Below, in pieces: positions 33,798 to 43,249 of a stretch of 64,000 nt of DNA. Each line of letters starts with the position of its first letter. Position 1 is the stretch's first letter. The notes beneath the pieces are model-generated. The model worked only from the letters and a program-made list of their open reading frames with translations. It did not search any database and had not been told where the DNA came from. This stretch comes from CAYPHA01 sp964410215 (GTDB lineage Bacteria > Calditrichota > Calditrichia > Calditrichales > CAYPHA01), in NCBI GenBank assembly GCA_964410215.1, contig CAYPHA010000013.1, positions 1-64,000 of the forward strand, in the 5' to 3' direction. The position numbers were made by a program, and so were the translations under genes.

Positions 33798-34919
33798 ATG
33801 GTTAATAAAGAAAGTCTATTCTGGAATCTTATAAGAATTTTATGGCAAAGAAAAATGATTATCGGAATCAGTATTTTTTGTGCAGCCCTATTAACTTTCA
33901 TAATCACCACATTAATGCCAAAAACATATAAGGCATCACTTACATTTATTGTAAACGAGGAGGAAAGTGGTCTGAACATCAGTTCTATGATCAGTGATTT
34001 GCCCTTTAACCTTGGAGGAATGGGTACCACAAATGTCGATAAATATATGGCTCTTCTCGAGACAAGGCGGATTAAGGATAAATTGATTAAAGAATTCGAC
34101 CTTTGGAATGAATATGGTCAGGATTATATTGAACATGTTTACAAGGAATTGAACAATAATATAGATGTTATTGACAATCTGAATCGTACAGTTACAATTA
34201 ATTGTTATTTTAAACGTGAACCTGAAAAAGCTGCGAAAATGGTTCAGATGATGTATGATGAACTCTACGTTTATTCGCTTGAGCTTCAGAAAGAGAAATC
34301 AAAGGATTACCGAGAATTTCTCGAGAGGAATCTGGAAGAGACATTTTCTACACTTAAAACTCTTGAGGATTCCCTTCAAAAATTCCAGATAGAACACCGT
34401 ATTGTCAAATTTGACGAACAAGCCGAGTATTCTTTTCAGGCACTTGCCGGACTTGAAGCTCAGAACATGCTTTACGGCATTGAATATGAATTTTTGAAAT
34501 CATCGGTATCACCTGATAATCCTGAATTAAAAGAAGTAAAGCGAAAATTGGAGGCCATACAAAGGAATAAAAACGACCTTTATCAAAATGGAGAAGAATA
34601 CATAATAGCTTTTGATAAAATGCCCCAGTATGGTCTTACTTATTATCGTTTATTCAGGGATATAACCATTCAGCAAGAGATACTGAAAATACTTTTACCC
34701 ATTGTTCAAAATGCCCGGATTGAAGAGACCAAAGAAACTGTAAATATCCAGATTGTAGATCCGCCGTTTATACCTCAATATAAACATAAACCAAAACGAT
34801 TAACCTATATGATTGTAGTCACTTTCCTTCTTACTGTTTTTGAAATATTATACTTCAGCATTCTCGATGCTTACAAAAAAAACAAATCTGAAATAGATGC
34901 CTGGGTAACCAAAGAATGA
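33798..34919 (+). CDS. Wzz-like polysaccharide co-polymerase without kinase domain
   Basis: 373 residues: a membrane helix at about 17-40 (IIGISIFCAALLTFIITTLM), a periplasmic coiled-coil-rich region (about 45-330, including EFLERNLEETFSTLKTLEDS) and a second membrane helix at about 335-358. This is the chain-length-determinant topology. There is no C-terminal Wzc-type tyrosine kinase, and none is seen elsewhere in the locus. Expected to control polymer length with the adjacent Wzy. Stop overlaps the next gene by ATGA. Confidence 0.85.
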   Translation: MVNKESLFWNLIRILWQRKMIIGISIFCAALLTFIITTLMPKTYKASLTFIVNEEESGLNISSMISDLPFNLGGMGTTNVDKYMALLETRRIKDKLIKEFDLWNEYGQDYIEHVYKELNNNIDVIDNLNRTVTINCYFKREPEKAAKMVQMMYDELYVYSLELQKEKSKDYREFLERNLEETFSTLKTLEDSLQKFQIEHRIVKFDEQAEYSFQALAGLEAQNMLYGIEYEFLKSSVSPDNPELKEVKRKLEAIQRNKNDLYQNGEEYIIAFDKMPQYGLTYYRLFRDITIQQEILKILLPIVQNARIEETKETVNIQIVDPPFIPQYKHKPKRLTYMIVVTFLLTVFEILYFSILDAYKKNKSEIDAWVTKE

Positions 34920-36181
34920 TTAGAAGGGGTCTCGTACTTTTTTCACCGATGATTGTTTTCACAATCACGTGGTTTGTAACAATTGGCTTATATTTACTAA
35001 ATCCGTTCCAGCTGGATACTGTTTCCATCTACACCTGGTTTGTTATTTTTGCAGGTTTATCCATGGTTTATGCTGGTTTTTACACAGCAAAGATGCTCAG
35101 CGAGGGATTTGTAGTAAAGCTGCATTTCTCGGAACGTGGACAATTACCCTTTTCATTGCATAATATCCAATGGATAATTATTATTCTCTCCACTATCAGC
35201 TTGATCGGAAGATTCGGGACCAGTTATATGGTTTATACACAGATAGGAGGTATCGAGAAGTATCTTCTTGAAGCTGATGCCGTAAGAAAGTTCCTTGTTC
35301 AAACGGCACAGGGGAATACAGGCGTTAACATGGTTTATTATAAAATTTTCAGTTATTTGGGTAGTTTTACAACGATAGCAGTTGTCCTTGCGGGGGCGGT
35401 TTCAAATTTAAAAAAATCAAAATTATTAAGTGTTTATCCTTTGTTGGTGGCTGCGTTTCATTCAGTTGTAACACTGCAACGTGTTTATTTTGTAAAACAC
35501 TATGTAATCTGGATGGCAGTATCTTTTATTATTATTTATTTTTATCCAACATCAGAGCAAAAAGAAGCGATAAAGAAATTTATCCGAAGCGTCATTACGT
35601 TCATTTTTATTACATTCATTTTCGTTACCGTGGTTGTAGTGCTTCGACATCTTCTTGTACCTGGGAGCCAGCTGTCAAAAATAATTAACAATTTTTATTT
35701 TTATATTGCCGGAAACATATTCTGGCTAGACAAATATCTTATGACGGATCCAGACGTTCTGCATGGGACTTCAATATTGAGATCTTTTGTTTCATGGTTT
35801 GCACGTTTTGGCTTAATTGAAGAAGGTTCAATTATGTCGCCTCATTACGAATTTTATAAGCTTTATGATACTCTGGGAAATACATTTACTTATCTCCGTA
35901 TTCCCTATGAGGATTTCAGTATTGCAGGGGTTGTAATATATTCATATGTTTGGGGGTGGAGCGCCTTCTATATATTAAAAAAATATCTAGAAAAATTTTC
36001 CCTTGTTCGATTATACCTTGCCGCATTGCTTATATATTCTTTTTTTTGGTCATTTTTCGGATTCGGTTTAACGGCAATAACAACGATTGTTTGGAAAGCA
36101 TTTTTGTTTTTTCTGGTAGATCATTTTTTCCTGCATGAACCACAAAAAAGGCAACCCATTCAAGCAATAAATACCCGATAG
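34916..36181 (+). CDS. Wzy-like polysaccharide repeat-unit polymerase
   Basis: 421 residues with about 10-12 hydrophobic segments and a large central loop (about 245-320), the usual form of O-antigen/capsule polymerases. Such proteins have almost no conserved motifs; WGWSAFYILKKYL near the C-terminus is the only well-ordered segment. The assignment relies on topology and on position between Wzz-like and glycosyltransferase genes. Translationally coupled to the Wzz-like gene. Confidence 0.7.
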   Translation: MIRRGLVLFSPMIVFTITWFVTIGLYLLNPFQLDTVSIYTWFVIFAGLSMVYAGFYTAKMLSEGFVVKLHFSERGQLPFSLHNIQWIIIILSTISLIGRFGTSYMVYTQIGGIEKYLLEADAVRKFLVQTAQGNTGVNMVYYKIFSYLGSFTTIAVVLAGAVSNLKKSKLLSVYPLLVAAFHSVVTLQRVYFVKHYVIWMAVSFIIIYFYPTSEQKEAIKKFIRSVITFIFITFIFVTVVVVLRHLLVPGSQLSKIINNFYFYIAGNIFWLDKYLMTDPDVLHGTSILRSFVSWFARFGLIEEGSIMSPHYEFYKLYDTLGNTFTYLRIPYEDFSIAGVVIYSYVWGWSAFYILKKYLEKFSLVRLYLAALLIYSFFWSFFGFGLTAITTIVWKAFLFFLVDHFFLHEPQKRQPIQAINTR

Positions 36182-36215
36182 TTATTAGGGATCATGTGAC
36201 AACGAATTAGTTTAT

Positions 36216-37349
36216 ATGAATATTCTTATCATTTCGTTTGAATTTCCACCAAAACCTGGTGGAATCGGAGCATATGCCTATCATTTGTCACATGAACTTT
36301 CTCGCAGTGACCATGATATAACGACTGTTGTCGCATATCCCGATATGGATGGTCAGACTTTTCAATACTTTGCCGATAAACAACCATTCAGATTAATACA
36401 TTTCAAGAAATATAATTACAGATTTTACTCTGTCCTTCTGGGATTAAACTTTTTTAGAGAAATTGTTAAAAAGCACCAGATAGAACTTATCATAATTGTT
36501 TATTATAAAGCTGGAATCGTAGGATATTTATGTAGAAAATTATACAAAATACCTTACTTTATTGTCGGGCATGGTTCAGAATTTCTCTCCGTGAACATGC
36601 TTCATGATTTTTTAATAAAAATGACCTATTCTGGAAGCGATGTCATTATTCCCAATAGTCGATATACAGAATCATTGATGATTAAATCTGGTATTAAGGG
36701 CAATAAGGTTGTTATTATTCACCCAGGAGCTGATGATTCACTATACCACTACGCTGGGGACAAGAGAAAGCATGCAACTAAAATAATTTTACTCACGGTT
36801 GGAGCTTTATCCATTCGTAAAGGGCATCGCTATGTAATCAATGCAATAAATCTATTAAGGCAAAAATACCCTTACATTGAATACTGGATAGTAGGAAAGG
36901 GAAAACAAAAAACAAATCTGGAACGACAAATCTCGGAATTGGGTTTGGAAAAACATGTAAAATTAATTGGCTATGTTGAAACTGATAAATTACCAGATAT
37001 TTACAGGAATGCAGACATATTCATACTTAATAGCGTCAGCGATGATCCAAGCCAGATTGAAGGTTTTGGTATCGTTGTGATAGAAGCCAATTTGATGAAA
37101 TTACCGGTCGTCGCTTCGAAACATTCAGGAACCGAGGATGCTGTCGAACAAGGTGTGAACGGATTATTGGTTGAACCCACAGATGAAAGAGAAATTGCCG
37201 AGGTTATTGATGGTTTGATTTCTAATAAAGAATTATATACAAGGCTTTCTAAAGAAGGATATTTGCGGGCAAAAAATATGTTCAGTTGGCGTGTTATGGC
37301 TGATAAATATGAGCAACTTATTCGAGCGTTCAGTTCGTCAAGTATCTAG
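36216..37349 (+). CDS. GT4-family glycosyltransferase
   Basis: 377 residues, GT-B fold: N-terminal SFEFPPKPGGIGAYAYHLS, then the nucleotide-sugar domain with VGALSIRKGHRYVINA and the EX7E motif in EGFGIVVIEAN. Retaining transferase using a nucleotide sugar; acceptor and sugar are unknown. Cytoplasmic, assembling the repeat unit on the lipid carrier. In the AT-rich part of the locus. Confidence 0.9.
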   Translation: MNILIISFEFPPKPGGIGAYAYHLSHELSRSDHDITTVVAYPDMDGQTFQYFADKQPFRLIHFKKYNYRFYSVLLGLNFFREIVKKHQIELIIIVYYKAGIVGYLCRKLYKIPYFIVGHGSEFLSVNMLHDFLIKMTYSGSDVIIPNSRYTESLMIKSGIKGNKVVIIHPGADDSLYHYAGDKRKHATKIILLTVGALSIRKGHRYVINAINLLRQKYPYIEYWIVGKGKQKTNLERQISELGLEKHVKLIGYVETDKLPDIYRNADIFILNSVSDDPSQIEGFGIVVIEANLMKLPVVASKHSGTEDAVEQGVNGLLVEPTDEREIAEVIDGLISNKELYTRLSKEGYLRAKNMFSWRVMADKYEQLIRAFSSSSI

Positions 37350-37370
37350 CCCGCGATATAGAAGTATGTG

Positions 37371-38873
37371 ATGAATTCCATGACAGCAAAATACCTGAAG
37401 CCATTTTTACATTTTTTTTCTGCAATTTTTATTGTCCGGTTTATAAATCTGATTCGTCAGGTTTTTCTTGCCTGGTGGGTCGGACCAAGCAAGATTCTGG
37501 ATGTATTTTTCTTTATTATTTCTTTTCCGACACTATTAAACAGTACATGGACAAGGGCATTGGAAACAGCTCTGCTCAGTCGATATGAGAAATACAAACA
37601 TCAAAATAATGTTAAATTTGCGAATACATTTTTATCAAAATCAGTCCAAAGTTTTTTTCTAATATCTTTTCTTATTTATTTATTGGTGAGCATACTTTTT
37701 CCAATTGCCATTTACCTTTTTTATATAGAATATGTTACATCAAACACGGTTACCGCTGTGTTTTTGATAAATACATTTTTCCTTGTCGAAACATATCTGA
37801 TCAGTGTAAGAATAATTAAATATTCAGATAAGAAATTTTTTCTGCCATCTATTCTGCCCATTTTTCAGAGTATATCTCTTGTTGCCGGGATTATTTTATT
37901 TTCCAATCAGATATCATTACTGGTGTTGTCTGTGGCCTATTCAATTGGAACCATTTTTCAACTTGTTGTGTTTTTTAGAAATGAATTCAAAGATATTAAA
38001 TTCAATAGGAATGGTATTGGAATAAAACGGGTCAGGGGCATTCTTAAAAATAGTTTTCAACTCTCTATCGCTTCAGGTTTGAGCTCTTTAAATCTTTTTA
38101 TTGATCAGAATTTTGCTTTGAATCTTGGAGAGGGTGCTAACTCTCATATTCATTATGGGCATTATTTTCTAACCATCTTTGTGGCTTTATTTGTCAGAAA
38201 TATAAACACTATTTTTTTTCCACAATTTCAACAATATGTCGTCCAGAATGACCATGACCAACTTAAATATGATGCAAGTAAAGTGATCAGGCTTATTGTT
38301 ATTTTCAGTATGTCGATAACAATATTATTGATTAATAACGGGTATTTTCTGACCGATTTAATACTAGGTTATGGGAAAATGACTTCGCAGGATCTCGAGA
38401 TTATATATTATTGTATGCTGGGATATACGGGTGCATTTCTAGGAACAGCTTTAAATGCTGTCCTTGTCAGAATTTTGCATGTTTACTATGAATACCAAAT
38501 AGTTCTTTATGTAGCAATTGTTAATTTTCTGGTACATTTGATTCTGAATTTTATTTTAATATATTTCTTCGGCATTTGGGGCATAGCAGTATCAACATCA
38601 GTTACATTCATACTTATTTGTATTATATATATCGTTTTTTTGTCAAGAAAGTATCAAATGAATTTCTTTAAATTTGACTGGATTCTACGTGGTTTGAGTG
38701 CTCTATCATTGTTTGTTATATTCGAGTATTTTATCATATTCAGGTTAAACGGTTTTATGCGAAGTGATTTTTACTGGAATTTACTGTGTTTTCTGGCAAG
38801 CCTTCTGGTAGTCGTCGGTGTATTTTATATTTTTGGACTCATTCGAATTAGAAAATTCAGACTGATCTATTAG
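37371..38873 (+). CDS. Wzx-like repeat-unit flippase (MVF/MurJ-type)
   Basis: About 500 residues with 12-14 membrane segments. The N-terminus, FINLIRQVFLAWWVGPSKILD, closely resembles the MurJ/MVF opening (RQ..lA..fG.s...D.f) in which the Arg lines the substrate cavity. It should flip lipid-linked repeat units to the periplasm for the Wzy-like polymerase. ATG 37371 is chosen; GTG 37368 and ATG 37380 are alternatives and none has a strong ribosome site. Confidence 0.85.
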   Translation: MNSMTAKYLKPFLHFFSAIFIVRFINLIRQVFLAWWVGPSKILDVFFFIISFPTLLNSTWTRALETALLSRYEKYKHQNNVKFANTFLSKSVQSFFLISFLIYLLVSILFPIAIYLFYIEYVTSNTVTAVFLINTFFLVETYLISVRIIKYSDKKFFLPSILPIFQSISLVAGIILFSNQISLLVLSVAYSIGTIFQLVVFFRNEFKDIKFNRNGIGIKRVRGILKNSFQLSIASGLSSLNLFIDQNFALNLGEGANSHIHYGHYFLTIFVALFVRNINTIFFPQFQQYVVQNDHDQLKYDASKVIRLIVIFSMSITILLINNGYFLTDLILGYGKMTSQDLEIIYYCMLGYTGAFLGTALNAVLVRILHVYYEYQIVLYVAIVNFLVHLILNFILIYFFGIWGIAVSTSVTFILICIIYIVFLSRKYQMNFFKFDWILRGLSALSLFVIFEYFIIFRLNGFMRSDFYWNLLCFLASLLVVVGVFYIFGLIRIRKFRLIY

Positions 38874-38899
38874 TTAGCATAAAGAGGCTTATAAGTAAA

Positions 38900-40009
38900 A
38901 TGTCACAACAAAAACTATCATTATTCATCGGCTCTTTACGGGGCGGTGGTGCAGAAAAAGTTTGTGTTACTCTGGCTAACTATCTTGTCACTCATGGTTT
39001 TAACGTCAGTCTCATCGTGTTAAACCTCCATAATGCAGTATACCATAAGTCTCTGAATAAACAGGTTGAACTGCTTGATCTTAATTTACACCACACCAGA
39101 CAAAGTATTTTTAAAATCTTTCAAATACTTATCTCGAAAAAAATACAAAATATCCTCGTGTTTAACCATGAAATTGCCCTTGTAATGGTTTTTTTTCGGT
39201 TTTTTATTTTTAAAAAAGTGCGAATAATCTCCCGGAATATTAATACGCTTAGTGAGAAAATTAAACATGAAAAATCAATCTGGCACGGAAGCCTAAAAAA
39301 TTATTTGCTCAAATTATTATACAGCCGTGTTGATCATGTTATTGTCCAATCTGAGGGGATGATGAAAGATCTAACAGAGCATTACGGTTTTCGTGATTCA
39401 CAGTTAACCATTATTAATAATCCCCTGGATCCATTATTTGAAGAGGAGCTCTACAAACCTTCCGGACAGGCAGGTGATAATAAAAATGAAATATTGTTTG
39501 TGGGGCGTTTTAAAAAACAAAAAGGCATCTCATTTTTGTTTGATGCTTTTAAAATTGTTTTGCTACAGATGCCGTATATGAAACTCCGATTGGTTGGAAC
39601 CGGTGAACTTTATAACAATTATCTGAACTATGCTAAAGAGACGGGGATTTTCAGAAATGTGATATTTGAAGGCTATAGGGAAGATATATTGCCGTATTAT
39701 AAGCAGGCGGATGTGACCGTTTTATCATCTCTCTATGAAGGATTCCCCAATGTTCTTCTGGAATCCATTGCCTGTGGAACTCCGGTTGTTTCCTTTGATT
39801 GCCCTTCGGGGCCAAAAGAGATTATCGAGGAGGGTATAAATGGATTTCTTGTATCTTACCGGGATGCAGGACATCTTGCCGATTCAATAATAAGGGCATT
39901 AAAACAGAAATGGGATCCTGATTCTATCAAGAAAACAGCTTATAAATACTCAACAGCAGCCGTTCTTGATAAATATATTAAACTGCTCAAAGAGGTACAG
40001 GTTCTTTGA
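38900..40009 (+). CDS. GT4-family glycosyltransferase
   Basis: 369 residues, GT-B fold: LFIGSLRGGGAEKVCVTLAN near the N-terminus, VGRFKKQKGISFLFDA at the start of the donor domain, and YEGFPNVLLESIACGTPVV with EX7E. Similar to N-acetylgalactosamine or glucosyl transferases of capsule loci, but the sugar cannot be told. Its stop overlaps the next start (TTGA). Confidence 0.9.
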   Translation: MSQQKLSLFIGSLRGGGAEKVCVTLANYLVTHGFNVSLIVLNLHNAVYHKSLNKQVELLDLNLHHTRQSIFKIFQILISKKIQNILVFNHEIALVMVFFRFFIFKKVRIISRNINTLSEKIKHEKSIWHGSLKNYLLKLLYSRVDHVIVQSEGMMKDLTEHYGFRDSQLTIINNPLDPLFEEELYKPSGQAGDNKNEILFVGRFKKQKGISFLFDAFKIVLLQMPYMKLRLVGTGELYNNYLNYAKETGIFRNVIFEGYREDILPYYKQADVTVLSSLYEGFPNVLLESIACGTPVVSFDCPSGPKEIIEEGINGFLVSYRDAGHLADSIIRALKQKWDPDSIKKTAYKYSTAAVLDKYIKLLKEVQVL

Positions 40010-41136
40010 AACGAAAAATCACTTATCTGGCATCCACTTTAAGGACCACAGGGCCGACAAATCAGCTCTACGCTATTATTCAATACCTCGACAAACAACG
40101 ATTTGATGCACAAATTATTACCTTGTCACCTGAACCTGAGCATACACAATTACCCCGTTTTCAGAAACTAGGATTACCAATAACATCCTTGAATTTATCC
40201 AGATGGAATGGATTGATAAAGGCCAAAGAACAACTGAAAAAAATCTTTCGGACGGATCCGCCGGATTTGATTCACAGCCAGGGAATCCGGTCTGATCGAT
40301 TGGTAGAAAAGTTGGATTTAAAGATACCGTCTGTAAAAACGATCCGTACCTATCCACAAGATGATTACCGTCTTAAATTCGGGGTTTTTCTGGGTACTAT
40401 AATGTCAATTAGCCATTTGAATCTGGTTAAAAAGTCTGTAAATGTTGTTGCCTGCTCTGAATCACTCGCACAAAGGTTCAGGCAAGAAAAAAACATCCAG
40501 TTAAATTTTATCGCTAATGGAGTAGATAACACTTATTTCAAAAAGGCATCTCCGGATCATAAATCCGGACTGCGAAGGAAATTGGGAATAGACGATTCAA
40601 AATTCGTATTTATAGTTATCGGTAATCTCGTTGCACTCAAAGACATTTCTTCAATTATTCATGTTTTTAAAGAAAATGATTTTGGTGGAAGGGCTGTTTT
40701 GATAATAGCTGGTGACGGGCCTCAGGAAACGCACCTAAAAGCACTGGCCGGAGAAAATGCCCATATTCGTTTTGTGGGCCGGGTTAAAAATGCCCTGGAC
40801 TATTACCAGGCATCCGACTTTTTTATTTCGGCTTCCCTGTCCGAAGGGTTGCCTAATGCAGTTATGGAAGCAATGGCTTGTGGTTTACCCGTTATTCTCT
40901 CTAAATTGCCAGCCCATATGGAAATCATGAAAACAATTGAACCCTATCCCTATTTTTTTAACTTTAAAGATGTTCAAGGGATCAGAAATAAAATTATGCA
41001 AATCATTGATGATAATTATCCTTTATTGTCTGAGAAGATGTTGCATGTGATTAATACAAATTTTACCAGTAAAATAATGTCCGAAAAATACCAGAATCTA
41101 TATACAAAACTCATTGAACATGGAACAGCAATTTAG
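40006..41136 (+). CDS. GT4-family glycosyltransferase
   Basis: 376 residues, GT-B fold with TGPTNQLYAIIQYL near the N-terminus, IGNLVALKDISSIIHVF at the donor domain and SEGLPNAVMEAMACGLPVIL with the EX7E pair. The TTG at 40006 is the start, with GAGGT upstream; it overlaps the previous stop. Third GT4 of the locus. Specificity unknown. Confidence 0.9.
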   Translation: MKRKITYLASTLRTTGPTNQLYAIIQYLDKQRFDAQIITLSPEPEHTQLPRFQKLGLPITSLNLSRWNGLIKAKEQLKKIFRTDPPDLIHSQGIRSDRLVEKLDLKIPSVKTIRTYPQDDYRLKFGVFLGTIMSISHLNLVKKSVNVVACSESLAQRFRQEKNIQLNFIANGVDNTYFKKASPDHKSGLRRKLGIDDSKFVFIVIGNLVALKDISSIIHVFKENDFGGRAVLIIAGDGPQETHLKALAGENAHIRFVGRVKNALDYYQASDFFISASLSEGLPNAVMEAMACGLPVILSKLPAHMEIMKTIEPYPYFFNFKDVQGIRNKIMQIIDDNYPLLSEKMLHVINTNFTSKIMSEKYQNLYTKLIEHGTAI

Positions 41137-42394
41137 TCCGTTAGAAAAGAAAATAGCCCATTTTCTGGCCGGTTTTCCTGCCTTAAAACAATTTATAAAA
41201 CGTCTGTATCAAGGCTTGAATTATATCATATATCGCAAACCATATGTACATAAATCTAAACATCCGGTCAGGTCCATAAACTATAAAAATTTCGAAACGT
41301 TTTTTGGATATTATGATAAATCACCTTTGAATGAATCCGGAACATTATTGCTTTTTCATGCTTCCAGGTTAAATACACAAAAAAAACCGGATAGCACAAT
41401 ACCACTTCATATAATACTCTCAGATTTCCGAAGTAGTTCGATCCTAAAGGAATTCAGAACATCTGCTTATAACTGGCAGCAGGGTAGCCGTACCCAGTGG
41501 ATAAATGATACGTCTTTTATATTTAATGATTTTAATCCTGAGAAAAAAACCTTTTATAGCAGAATAATCGATACCCGTGACCTTTCGATAGAAAGAAAAA
41601 TTGATTATCCCGTCTATGACGTTAAAGGAGATAAAGCACTTACTTTAAGATTTGAACGGTTAGCACTTCTTCGCCCTGATTATGGATATAATGTCGATTC
41701 CATTGTTAGAGGATTTGAATTGAGGGACCTTAAGAATGATGGGATTTTCCTTGTAAACCTTACGAATAATGAATCTACCTTATTGCTCAGTCTCGAAGAA
41801 ATTATTCAACACGGTAAGGTGCCACGAAGTGGCTCGGTGCAGCATAAGGTTAATCATCTCATGTACAGTCCGAATGGTAACAAGTTTATCTTCTTACACC
41901 GTTACTTTTTAGACGGGAAGCGATTTGACAGATTATTTTTATACCATTTTGCCGATGGTATTCTCAAACTTCTGGCTGACGACGAGATGGTCAGCCATTA
42001 TATTTGGTATGGTAACCATTCCATCGTATGTTATATGCGAAATTTTGAAAAGGGCGATCATTTTTATCTTATCGATGTAGAACATAATACTCAATCCATC
42101 TTTGGATATGCCCATCTGCTTCCATTCGGTGACGGTCATCCGAATATCCTTAATAAAAAAATGCTTTTTGACACCTATCCTGATAAATCCCGCATGAAAA
42201 ATCTGTACATTTATAACGATACAAAAGAGGAACTTTCTCAAATCGGTCGTTTCTATGAATCGTTAAAATATCATGGAGAAACACGTTGCGATCTGCATCC
42301 GAGGTGGTCATCTGACGGGAATGTTGTTTTTATTGATTCTGTCCATGAGGGAAAAAGACAATTATATATGCTGGATATGAATACAAGTGAATAA
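41120..42394 (+). CDS. propeller-like protein of unknown function in the polysaccharide locus
   Basis: 424 residues without signal peptide or strong membrane helix. The sequence reads as repeated beta-rich blades: FETFFGYYDKSPLNESGTLL, SRTQWINDTSFIFNDF, HLMYSPNGNKFIFLHRY and, at the end, LHPRWSSDGNVVFIDSVH, the last two being like WD40/TolB blades that report a structured ligand site. There is no glycosyltransferase motif that I can identify. ATG 41120 is the start, 17 bases inside the previous gene; the stop region overlaps the next. Firm placement between transferases suggests a role in the repeat unit, for instance a sugar-modifying enzyme, but that is inference. Confidence 0.65.
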   Translation: MEQQFSPLEKKIAHFLAGFPALKQFIKRLYQGLNYIIYRKPYVHKSKHPVRSINYKNFETFFGYYDKSPLNESGTLLLFHASRLNTQKKPDSTIPLHIILSDFRSSSILKEFRTSAYNWQQGSRTQWINDTSFIFNDFNPEKKTFYSRIIDTRDLSIERKIDYPVYDVKGDKALTLRFERLALLRPDYGYNVDSIVRGFELRDLKNDGIFLVNLTNNESTLLLSLEEIIQHGKVPRSGSVQHKVNHLMYSPNGNKFIFLHRYFLDGKRFDRLFLYHFADGILKLLADDEMVSHYIWYGNHSIVCYMRNFEKGDHFYLIDVEHNTQSIFGYAHLLPFGDGHPNILNKKMLFDTYPDKSRMKNLYIYNDTKEELSQIGRFYESLKYHGETRCDLHPRWSSDGNVVFIDSVHEGKRQLYMLDMNTSE

Positions 42395-43193
42395 ACTAGC
42401 GGTCATTATTCCGGTCTATCTTAAAGATGAACCGGAACTGTTAAAAAAATCTGTTGATAGTATACTTGCACAATCCTTCCGGGAATTCGATTTGATTATT
42501 GTGGCAGATGGCCCCGTTTCTTCTGAAATAGATCATTATCTGGGATTAATTGATTCAAAGTGCTTTGCTATTATACGATATCCCCATAATGAAGGACTAC
42601 CAGCCACGCTGAATAAGGCAATCTCTTTCTGTATGGATAAGGGCCATACATACATCGCAAGAATGGATGCAGATGATATTTCCCATGAACGGAGGCTGGA
42701 GGAACAATTCAGGTACTTAGAAAGAAGTCCTGATATTGGAGCCGTCGGTGTTGAAGCTAATATAATCGATTCTAAAGGGAAAGTGATAGGGATAAAAACG
42801 GTTGCACCGAAAATCAATTACAATATACTAAAAAAAGTAAGTGATGTAATTCATCCCTCAGTCGTATTCAGAACATCATTTTTTGAAAAAGTTGGATTTT
42901 ATGATAGTAGTCTCTACCAGTCACAGGATTATGACTTATGGTTTCGTGCCGTTGAAAAAAATATTAGAATCCACAATATCCAAAAGAAATTATATTATCT
43001 ACGTTATGATGATCGTCTCATTCGTCGTCGGAAAAAGGCACAACGCTATGTGCTGAAAATTAAAATACGCTATTTGCGTTTCGTCGATTTTTTTTATCTT
43101 TTTTCTCATATTTTAATTATTGTATTACCAGAATGTATTGTAAGAAGCATACTATATAGAAAAATTCAAACGGGTGAAACTAAATATTATTGA
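42387..43193 (+). CDS. GT2-family glycosyltransferase
   Basis: 268 residues, GT-A fold: AVIIPVYLKDEPELLKKSVD at the start, the nucleotide-sugar DxD-type motif RMDADDISHE and QDYDLWFRAVEK near the catalytic base. GTG start inside the previous gene's end (8-base overlap). Closest by look to galactosyl or rhamnosyl transferases of capsule loci. The C-terminus ends in a basic hydrophobic segment that may touch the membrane. Confidence 0.88.
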   Translation: MNKLAVIIPVYLKDEPELLKKSVDSILAQSFREFDLIIVADGPVSSEIDHYLGLIDSKCFAIIRYPHNEGLPATLNKAISFCMDKGHTYIARMDADDISHERRLEEQFRYLERSPDIGAVGVEANIIDSKGKVIGIKTVAPKINYNILKKVSDVIHPSVVFRTSFFEKVGFYDSSLYQSQDYDLWFRAVEKNIRIHNIQKKLYYLRYDDRLIRRRKKAQRYVLKIKIRYLRFVDFFYLFSHILIIVLPECIVRSILYRKIQTGETKYY

Positions 43194-43249
43194 AATGTGT
43201 TAGTAAAATTTAATTTTTTTATATGTCGAATTTATCAGGATTTTTGCCA

